Shown one piece after another: positions 8,453 through 14,014 of a stretch of DNA of 43,474 nucleotides (position 1 is its first letter; each line of letters opens with the position of its first letter). Source of the DNA: 21-14-0-10-32-9 sp964501945 (lineage in GTDB: Archaea; Nanobdellota; Nanobdellia; Woesearchaeales; 21-14-0-10-32-9). A program made the translations under genes and the position numbers. The DNA lies in NCBI GenBank assembly GCA_964501945.1, contig CAZCTY010000004.1, positions 1 to 43,474 of the forward strand, written 5' to 3'. The notes under the pieces are model-generated. The model had not been told where the DNA came from. It saw only the letters and a list, made by a program, of their open reading frames with translations, and searched no databases.

Positions 8453-9736
8453 TTATTTTACTATTTCTGTGCACATTCCTGCTGCAACTGTTGAGCCTGA
8501 ATCCCTAATTGCGAATCTCGCCATTTTTGGGTTTACTTTTGTGCTCTCTATTACTAGTTTTTGTACTGGTCTCAGTGTTACGATTGCAGCGTCCCCGTTC
8601 TTAATAAAGTCTGGGTTTTCTTCTAGTACTTCTCCTGTTGCAGGGTTTAGTTTTTTGTCAATTCCTACGAATTGGCATGCAACTTGTGCTGTGTGTATGT
8701 GGAATACTGGTGTGTATCCTTTTGTGATTACACTTGGGTGGTTCAAAACTACTATTTGTGCTTTGAATTCTTCTACCATTGGTGGGACATCTTCTGCTGG
8801 GCCGATTACGTCTCCTCTTGCGATGTCTTTTTTACCAAATCCACGTACGTTGATTCCGACATTGTCTCCCGGGTATGCTTCTTTGTGTTGTTCGTGGTGT
8901 GCTTCTATGCTTTTAACTTCACCGTTTACTCCTTTTCCTTCCCGTCCAGGTACTGCTACTACTTTTTGTCCTACTTTCATAACTCCTGTGTCGATTTTTC
9001 CTACTGGTACTACTCCGATTCCTGTGATGTTGTATACATCTTGGATTGGCATTCTCAGTGGCAGGTCTGTTGGTTTTTCTGGTGGTTTTAAGTTGTCAAC
9101 TGCTTCTAGTAGTGTTGGTCCTTTATACCAGTCCATGTTTTCTGATTTTTTAACTATGTTATCTCCTTTGAACGCTGATGCTGCTACGAATGTTACTTCA
9201 TCTGGTTTGAATCCTACGCTTTTAATTAGCTTGGATACTTCTTCTTTTACAGCATTAAATCTCTCTTCTTTGTAGTCTACACCGGAGATGTCCATTTTGT
9301 TTACGTTTACAATTAGTTGTGCTACTCCTAGTGTTTTAGATAAGAATACGTGTTCTTTTGTTTGTGCGTTTACACCGTCGTTTGCTGCTACTGATAGTAC
9401 TGCTGCATCTGCTTGTGATGCTCCTGTAATCATGTTTTTTACGAAGTCTCTGTGTCCTGGTGCGTCGATTATTGTAAAGTTGTATTTATCTGTTACAAAT
9501 TTTTTGTGTGCTAAGTCAATTGTTACTCCTCGCTCTCTTTCCTCTTTTAGTGAGTCCATTGCGAATGCGAATTCAAATCCTGCTTTTCCTAGCTCTTGTG
9601 CTTTTTCTTTTAGTTTTCTCATTGCTTGCTCATCGATGTTTCCTGAGTCGAACAATAATCTTCCTACCGTTGTAGATTTTCCGTGGTCTACGTGTCCTAT
9701 GAATACTAAATTCATATGAATTTTATCTTTTGCCAT
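8453..9736 (-). CDS. tuf: Translation elongation factor 1A (aEF-1 alpha)
   Basis: 427 residues. This GTPase brings aminoacyl-tRNA to the ribosome. G motifs are intact: GHVDHGKST (residue about 13-21), DAPGHRDF, and NVNKMD, followed by beta-barrel domains 2 and 3. No insertion or truncation is seen. The leader from the TATA box near 9836-9847 is about 80 nt and holds a GGGAGG ribosome binding site (9748-9753 on the plus strand as CCTCCC) and a hairpin, so this gene has its own promoter inside the translation cluster. Codon use follows the A-rich pattern of other minus-strand genes. Confidence 0.98.
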   Translation of the reverse strand: MAKDKIHMNLVFIGHVDHGKSTTVGRLLFDSGNIDEQAMRKLKEKAQELGKAGFEFAFAMDSLKEERERGVTIDLAHKKFVTDKYNFTIIDAPGHRDFVKNMITGASQADAAVLSVAANDGVNAQTKEHVFLSKTLGVAQLIVNVNKMDISGVDYKEERFNAVKEEVSKLIKSVGFKPDEVTFVAASAFKGDNIVKKSENMDWYKGPTLLEAVDNLKPPEKPTDLPLRMPIQDVYNITGIGVVPVGKIDTGVMKVGQKVVAVPGREGKGVNGEVKSIEAHHEQHKEAYPGDNVGINVRGFGKKDIARGDVIGPAEDVPPMVEEFKAQIVVLNHPSVITKGYTPVFHIHTAQVACQFVGIDKKLNPATGEVLEENPDFIKNGDAAIVTLRPVQKLVIESTKVNPKMARFAIRDSGSTVAAGMCTEIVK

Positions 9737-9781
9737 TTTATTTTTTTCCTCCCAAATCTTTTTTTATACTTAATTTTTTTT

Positions 9782-9801
9782 AAGCGCCTTAGTCGGTGCT
9801 T
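9782..9801 (-). promoter_or_regulatory. Hairpin in the EF-1A leader
   Basis: On the minus strand AAGC pairs with GCTT, and CC with GG across one mismatch, enclosing a six-base loop. It lies between the predicted start site (about 9815) and the ribosome binding site, in an 80-nt leader that is long for this window. A regulatory role is only inferred. Confidence 0.3.
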
Positions 9802-9835
9802 ATGCTTATTACGCGTATAGTAGGGAATAATAAGC

Positions 9836-9847
9836 CGTTTATAAAAC
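9836..9847 (-). promoter_or_regulatory. TATA box of EF-1A
   Basis: The minus strand reads GTTTTATAAACG. It lies just after the T-run terminator of EF-2, which fits a separate promoter for EF-1A. Confidence 0.45.
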
Positions 9848-9854
9848 TTTTGTT

Positions 9855-9873
9855 AAAAAAAAGGTTAAAAAAA
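9855..9873 (-). terminator. U-tract terminator after fusA
   Basis: Within 35 nt of the EF-2 stop the minus strand carries two long T-runs, seven (9867-9873) and eight (9855-9862), separated by AACC. This matches intrinsic archaeal termination and separates the EF-2 and EF-1A transcripts. Confidence 0.5.
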
Positions 9874-9887
9874 GGTTTTTTTGTGCT

Positions 9888-12059
9888 TTATTCTCCTTCT
9901 TCTTTTTTAAGGCCTTTTCTCTCTTTAATTCTCTGTATTATTTTTCCTTGTAGTTCATCTGGTAATCTTTCAAAAGATTGATCTACTAAAAAAGAGCTTC
10001 CTCTTCCACCTGTTGCGCCTCTAAGGTCTGAAGCTAGTCCGAACATCTCTGCTACTGGTAATTTTCCTGTTACTGTTACTGTGTTTCCTTCTTGTGTCAT
10101 GTCTAGTAGTTGTCCTCTTTTGTTTTGTATTAGTTTTGATATCTCTCCCATGTATTCTGATGGGCCTTCAAAGGACATTAGTTGTATTGGTTCGTATAGT
10201 ATTGGGTTTGCTGATTCCATAGCTCCTCTTATACCTTCTCTTACTGCTGGGTACATTTGTGCTGGGCCTCTGTGGATTGCGTCTTCGTGTAATTTAACAT
10301 CGTCTATTATTACTTTTACTCCTGTGCATGGTTCTCTTACGAGTGGGCCGTTTTCCATTACATCTTCAAACATGTCCATTACCATTTCTATGATTTCTCC
10401 CATGTGTACGATTCCACGTGTTCCGTCTATTAGCATGTTTCCTTTGTATATGTCTCTTACACTTCTTGATGTTTTTGTATCCATTCCTGCCTCTTGTAGT
10501 TGTTGCCATACATCTGAGTCTTTTTTCTTTATTCTTCCTTGATCTATTTTTCCTTCTTTTATCGCATCTGATATTTCTTGTTCTAGTGGTTCTACTTTAA
10601 AGTATAGTTTGTTGTGTTTGTTTGGTGATTTTCCTTCAAATGTTTGTGGGCTTGGTTTTGTTATTGCTTCTCTGTATACTACGATTGGTGGACTTGATGC
10701 TAGGTCTACTCCTTTCTCTTTTTTAATTCTATTTTCAATAACTTCTAGGTGTAGTTCTCCCATTCCGTGCATTAGGTGTTCTCCTGTTTCTTGGTTTATC
10801 TCTATTACTATTGATGGGTCTTCTTTTGATACTTGTACTAATACGTCAATTAATTTTGGTAGGTCTCCTGGTTTTTTTGCCTCTATTGCTTTTGTTATTA
10901 CTGGTTCGAAAATATATGTTATTGCTTCGAATGGTTCTGTTTCCTCTGAGTATACTGTCTCTCCTGGGTATGCGTTTTTCAATCCTCCAACTCCTACGAT
11001 GTTTCCTGCTGTGACTTTGTCCACTATTTCTTTTTTAGCTCCGTTGTATACGTATACTTGTTGTACTCTAACTTCTGATGCTTGTTTTGCAAGTTTTACT
11101 GTGTCTCCTTTTTTTATTGTTCCAGAAAACATTCTTCCTGTGCAGATTTCTCCTGCTTGTGGGTCTATTACTACTTTTGTTACAACGAACATTGTTCTCC
11201 CATCAGGATTACAATCTTTAAGGTCTTTTCCGACTGGGCTATCTGACTCGCCGTGCCATATTTTTGGAATTCTATACTCTTGTGCGAACTTCGGGCTTGG
11301 GTGGTGTTTTATTACCGCATCTAGTATTATTTCATGTAGTGGTGCTTTTTCTTTTAGCTCATCTGTTTTATCCCCTTCGTATGCATTTATTACATCTGCG
11401 AAGGTTATTCCTTTCTCTTTCATGTATGAAATGCTAAGTGCCCAGTTATGAAATGCTGATCCGAAGCATACGCTTCCATCTTGTACGTTTGTTTGCCATT
11501 TCTCTCCGTATTCTTTTTCTGCGATTTGTTTGATTAGTCTGTTTACGTTTGTTATTATTTTAACAAATCTCTCTTGCATTGCCTCAGGGGTTAATTTTAA
11601 TTCTTTAATTAGTCTGTCTACTTTGTTTATGAATAGAATTGGTTTTACTCTCTCTTTTAGTGCTTGTCTTAGTACGGTTTCTGTTTGTGGCATTATTCCT
11701 TCTACTGCGCAGCATACTACTATGCACCCATCTACTGCTCTCATTGCTCGTGTTACGTCTCCTCCAAAGTCTACGTGTCCAGGTGTGTCTATTAAATTAA
11801 TTAGGTAATCATCATCTTTGAATGTGTGTACCATGGATACTGCCGCTGAATCTATTGTAATTCCTCTCTCTGATTCATCTTCGTGGAAATCTAGTGCGCA
11901 TGCTTTTCCTGCTAGATCCCCTGACATCATTCCCGCTCCAAACAATAAGTTATCTGAGAATGTTGTTTTTCCGTGATCTATGTGTGCCGCGATTGCTATA
12001 TTTCTTATTTTTAATTCGTTGTTCATTAATCCTTTTACTCTATCAACCATTTTTGCCAT
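9888..12059 (-). CDS. fusA: Translation elongation factor 2 (aEF-2)
   Basis: 723 residues, the usual archaeal length. EF-2 drives ribosomal translocation. The GTPase motifs AAHIDHGKTT, DTPGHVDFGGDV and FINKVDR are intact. Domain IV holds the diphthamide loop with histidine in DAIHRGPAQMYPAVREG, so the target of diphthamide modification is kept. The C-terminal domain has MFGLASDLRGATGGRG. A ribosome binding site (AGGTGA) precedes the ATG. The gene lies 43 nt after ndk and probably belongs to the same transcript. In many archaea this position after ndk is held by infB (aIF5B). Confidence 0.97.
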   Translation of the reverse strand: MAKMVDRVKGLMNNELKIRNIAIAAHIDHGKTTFSDNLLFGAGMMSGDLAGKACALDFHEDESERGITIDSAAVSMVHTFKDDDYLINLIDTPGHVDFGGDVTRAMRAVDGCIVVCCAVEGIMPQTETVLRQALKERVKPILFINKVDRLIKELKLTPEAMQERFVKIITNVNRLIKQIAEKEYGEKWQTNVQDGSVCFGSAFHNWALSISYMKEKGITFADVINAYEGDKTDELKEKAPLHEIILDAVIKHHPSPKFAQEYRIPKIWHGESDSPVGKDLKDCNPDGRTMFVVTKVVIDPQAGEICTGRMFSGTIKKGDTVKLAKQASEVRVQQVYVYNGAKKEIVDKVTAGNIVGVGGLKNAYPGETVYSEETEPFEAITYIFEPVITKAIEAKKPGDLPKLIDVLVQVSKEDPSIVIEINQETGEHLMHGMGELHLEVIENRIKKEKGVDLASSPPIVVYREAITKPSPQTFEGKSPNKHNKLYFKVEPLEQEISDAIKEGKIDQGRIKKKDSDVWQQLQEAGMDTKTSRSVRDIYKGNMLIDGTRGIVHMGEIIEMVMDMFEDVMENGPLVREPCTGVKVIIDDVKLHEDAIHRGPAQMYPAVREGIRGAMESANPILYEPIQLMSFEGPSEYMGEISKLIQNKRGQLLDMTQEGNTVTVTGKLPVAEMFGLASDLRGATGGRGSSFLVDQSFERLPDELQGKIIQRIKERKGLKKEEGE

Positions 12060-12102
12060 TATTATTCACCTTTTATTCGTTTTTTTTGATTAGTTTTGTT
12101 TA

Positions 12103-12675
12103 TTATCCTTTTCGATATAGTAATGCTTCATCTATCCTTGTCCATGAGTGAAGCTCTTCTTCTCTAAACCATAATTTTATTTCTCTCTCTGCCTCTTCTA
12201 CTTTTCCTGATGCGTGTATTAGGTTTTGTATTGGTCTTTTGCTATTATCTGCTAACTCGTATGTATCAAAGCTGTAATCTCCTCTAATTGTTCCTGGGTT
12301 TGCATCTCCTGGGCTTGTTGATCCTACTATTTTTCTAACGTGTGCAACTGCGTTGTGTCCTTCTAGTACTAGTGCGACTATTGGGCTCATTGTTAGGAAG
12401 CTTATTAGTTGGTTTCGAACGCCGTGGCCGATTTCTTTCTCGTCTTTATCTATTGTTAGGCCTTTTTTTGCGTATGCTTCTTTTTGTTTTTTTCCAACTG
12501 TAACTAGCCATTCTTCGTCTGCTATGTAGTGGTCTCCTGCGAGTTGTTCATTTGGGTATACCATCTTCATTGCTATTATTTTTAGTCCGCATCTCTCAAA
12601 TCTTGATATGAACTCGCCTATAAGTCCTCTTTGTACGCCGTCTGGCTTTACTAATACTAGTGTTTTTTGGATCAT
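12103..12675 (-). CDS. ndk: Nucleoside diphosphate kinase with internal insertions
   Basis: 190 residues against about 140-155 for most family members. It moves phosphate between nucleoside tri- and diphosphates through a histidine intermediate. TLVLVKPDGVQRGLIGEFISR opens the protein in standard form, and the active histidine lies in NLIHASG. Extra residues lie after GDHYIADEEW (about 30 residues, Lys-rich) and between GDYSFD and the NLIHASG motif, with a short C-terminal extension. A GGAGGG ribosome binding site precedes the ATG. It sits in the L7Ae-S28e-L24e-NDK order common in archaea. Both insertions lie in surface loops by position; their role is not evident. Confidence 0.94.
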   Translation of the reverse strand: MIQKTLVLVKPDGVQRGLIGEFISRFERCGLKIIAMKMVYPNEQLAGDHYIADEEWLVTVGKKQKEAYAKKGLTIDKDEKEIGHGVRNQLISFLTMSPIVALVLEGHNAVAHVRKIVGSTSPGDANPGTIRGDYSFDTYELADNSKRPIQNLIHASGKVEEAEREIKLWFREEELHSWTRIDEALLYRKG

Positions 12676-12731
12676 TAATTTTACCCTCCGTTAATGTAAT
12701 AGTTTAAAAAATAAATAAAAAAAATTGTTTT

Positions 12732-12923
12732 TTATTGTTTTGTTCCTTTTTTAATTGCGTGGTATTCTTCTGTCCATTTCGTTGTTCTTGGTTTTCTTTT
12801 TAGTTTGAACATGTTTTTTTCGCATTTATTGGAACAAAAGTCTAGGATTTTTCCATCGTTTTTGATGTATTTTTTTCCTGTTCCTTTTTCTACGTGAATT
12901 TTACAAAAATCGCATCTAGCCAT
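12732..12923 (-). CDS. rpl24e: Ribosomal protein eL24
   Basis: 63 residues, the archaeal short form. Two Cys pairs, CDFC at residue 4-7 and CSNKC at about 30-34, form the zinc site. GTGKKYIKNDGKI and RKPRTTKWTEEY are family motifs. It is a large-subunit protein at the subunit interface. It lies 14 nt after the S28e stop, with a GGTGAT ribosome binding site in the gap. Confidence 0.95.
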   Translation of the reverse strand: MARCDFCKIHVEKGTGKKYIKNDGKILDFCSNKCEKNMFKLKRKPRTTKWTEEYHAIKKGTKQ

Positions 12924-12937
12924 AATATCACCTTATA

Positions 12938-13189
12938 TTAGTTGCTTCCTCTTCCTGCTTTTTTTAGAGGTCTGGCTTCGATTTCTGTTTCTCTTAGCAT
13001 GAGTATGTCTCCTATTTGAACAGGTCCTTTAACGTTTCTTCTGAGGATTTTGTTTTTGTCTCGTCCTTCAAGTATTTTGCATCTTACTTGAATGGCTTCT
13101 CCTCTTGAGCCTGTTCTTCCCACTATCTCTTCCACGCTTGCTGGAACTGCGGGTGAGAAGGATACGCCTCCTTTTGTGTCTTCAGCCAT
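12938..13189 (-). CDS. rps28e: Ribosomal protein eS28
   Basis: 83 residues. The core GRTGSRGEAIQVRCKILEG and the C-terminal GDILMLRETEIEARPLK are diagnostic; the N-terminus carries about 15 extra residues compared with the shortest archaeal forms. S28e sits near the mRNA exit of the small subunit. It lies 17 nt after the L7Ae stop in the L7Ae-S28e-L24e-NDK order. Confidence 0.95.
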   Translation of the reverse strand: MAEDTKGGVSFSPAVPASVEEIVGRTGSRGEAIQVRCKILEGRDKNKILRRNVKGPVQIGDILMLRETEIEARPLKKAGRGSN

Positions 13190-13206
13190 TTTTTATTACC
13201 TCGTTT

Positions 13207-13509
13207 TTAAAACTCTTTGATTAGGTCTTTTGCTTCGCCAGCTTCTACTACTGCTACTGCTACTGTTCCTACTGGTAGTCCTGCTGCTGCACCTAATTCT
13301 GTTCTTGATTGTACTTCTACGCATGGTATTTTTTTCTCTTTGCAAATCATTGGTAGGTGCATCACTATTTCTTTTGGTGATACGTCTCCTGCGTATAATA
13401 CTAGTTTTGCTTGACTTTTCTCTACTGCTTTTGTTACTTCATTTACTCCTTTCTTTATTTTTCCTGACTTGTTTGCCAGTTCTACTGCTTGGTATGCTTT
13501 TTCTGTCAT
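13207..13509 (-). CDS. rpl7ae: Ribosomal protein eL8 / K-turn binding protein L7Ae
   Basis: 100 residues from the ATG at 13509, somewhat shorter than the usual 115-125. It binds kink-turns in 23S rRNA, in box C/D and H/ACA guide RNAs and in archaeal RNase P. LYAGDVSPKEIVMHLPMICKEK and AAGLPVGTVAVAVV are the RNA-binding core. The start was chosen from a strong GGAGG eight bases upstream; an in-frame extension to 13602 is leader sequence without family similarity. It is the first gene of the translation cluster. Its partners Nop5, fibrillarin and Cbf5 lie in the same window. The leader has a candidate K-turn. Confidence 0.96.
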   Translation of the reverse strand: MTEKAYQAVELANKSGKIKKGVNEVTKAVEKSQAKLVLYAGDVSPKEIVMHLPMICKEKKIPCVEVQSRTELGAAAGLPVGTVAVAVVEAGEAKDLIKEF

Positions 13510-13558
13510 TTTTTTTACCTCCAAATATCTTTGGTTTTTTTTGAGGATTACGCAAATG

Positions 13559-13572
13559 AACACCTTGGTGTT
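13559..13572 (-). promoter_or_regulatory. Second hairpin in the L7Ae leader
   Basis: AACACC pairs with GGTGTT around a two-base centre, so about five pairs and a four-base loop. It lies between the K-turn-like hairpin and the ribosome binding site. No family is recognised. Confidence 0.35.
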
Positions 13573-13589
13573 TTGTAAGAAGCGTTTTA

Positions 13590-13620
13590 CCTCTCTCAGC
13601 ACTCTCGTGCTTCATTAATC
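13590..13620 (-). promoter_or_regulatory. Candidate K-turn in the L7Ae leader (possible autoregulatory site)
   Basis: On the minus strand a five-pair stem AGCAC/GTGCT (plus strand 13607-13611 and 13598-13602) is capped by GAGA, a GNRA tetraloop. Both sides of the stem base are flanked by GA (13612-13613 and 13596-13597), the tandem sheared G-A arrangement of a K-turn. The outer C-stem is weak by eye. Archaeal L7Ae is known to repress its own mRNA by binding a leader K-turn, and this site is in the leader of the L7Ae gene. The K-turn call is inferred. Confidence 0.45.
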
Positions 13621-13646
13621 ATCGGTGTATCTTGGAAAAATTGTTG

Positions 13647-13658
13647 TATTTATAAATA
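13647..13658 (-). promoter_or_regulatory. TATA box of the L7Ae operon
   Basis: The minus strand reads TATTTATAAATA. A start about 25 nt downstream gives a leader of roughly 115 nt before the L7Ae ATG, far longer than other leaders in this window. Confidence 0.5.
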
Positions 13659-13694
13659 TTAAGGTTTTTTTGTCACTGGTCATTTTTAGATAAC

Positions 13695-13785
13695 AAAAAT
13701 CCAGTTATAATCAATATGCAAGTCCTATCCCCGACTTAAAAGTCGGGGTATTAACGGACTTGCGCAATATAGTAACTGGATTTTT
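13695..13785. repeat. Nested palindrome A (three stacked inverted repeats)
   Basis: Three inverted repeats share one centre. The outer arms AAAAATCCAGTTA (13695-13707) and TAACTGGATTTTT (13773-13785) match over 13 pairs. The middle arms are GCAAGTCC (13718-13725) and GGACTTGC (13756-13763). The inner arms are CCCCGACTT (13729-13737) and AAGTCGGGG (13740-13748). CGGGGTATTAA at 13744-13754 recurs in the second palindrome. It could be a structured RNA, a small non-autonomous mobile element related to IS200/IS605 ends, or a terminator-like structure. No protein gene is linked to it. Confidence 0.6.
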
Positions 13786-13837
13786 GGAACAACAAAATCT
13801 ATTGATTTTGTGTTCAAAAAATAGAAGATTTTTTAGA

Positions 13838-13904
13838 ATTAAAAATTTCGCACTAAAGTGACGGGGTATTAAACCCCTATAAAAATTCCTGCGAAATTTT
13901 TAAT
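13838..13904. repeat. Nested palindrome B (related to A)
   Basis: The outer arms ATTAAAAATTTCGCA (13838-13852) and TGCGAAATTTTTAAT (13890-13904) pair perfectly over 15 bases. The inner hairpin is GGGGT (13863-13867), loop ATTAA, ACCCC (13873-13877). The stretch ACTAAAGTGACGGGGTATTAA resembles ACTTAAAAGTCGGGGTATTAA of palindrome A, so the two look like diverged copies with unrelated outer arms. Confidence 0.55.
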
Positions 13905-14014
13905 AATATTTTTAAAATATTCTCTCTTTCTTCACTTTTATTATTATTTTGTGTTGCTATTCTTTTTTTTTGGTAGCTTCATATTTTTTCGCGTTGTGGA
14001 TCGGTGTTTTTTTT

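Larger units (their letters stand above)
13660..14014. other. Gene-free structured region between the L7Ae operon and lhr
   Basis: No gene is supported here. The stretch holds the two nested palindromes listed separately and a third hairpin between them, ACAAAAT (13792-13798) pairing with ATTTTGT (13805-13811). After 13904 the sequence is AT-rich and should hold the lhr promoter. It is the longest non-coding stretch in the window. Confidence 0.7.

Noticed and set aside
8469..9275. 268-codon open frame antisense to EF-1A
   Set aside because: Antisense shadow of a highly conserved gene; no start signal and no recognisable domain.
10609..11451. 280-codon open frame antisense to EF-2
   Set aside because: Shadow of a conserved gene in an A-rich coding strand.
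13510..13602. N-terminal extension of L7Ae
   Set aside because: The stretch has no family similarity, lies in the leader with hairpins, and a strong GGAGG marks the ATG at 13509.
13695..13785. tRNA or simple intrinsic terminator
   Set aside because: No cloverleaf, no TTCGA loop, and the dyad is symmetrical and far from gene ends.
13695..13904. CRISPR array
   Set aside because: There are only two related units, with different arms and no regular spacers, and no cas gene is nearby.
13949..14014. N-terminal extension of Lhr
   Set aside because: Hydrophobic residues unlike Lhr, and a later ATG fits the family start better.
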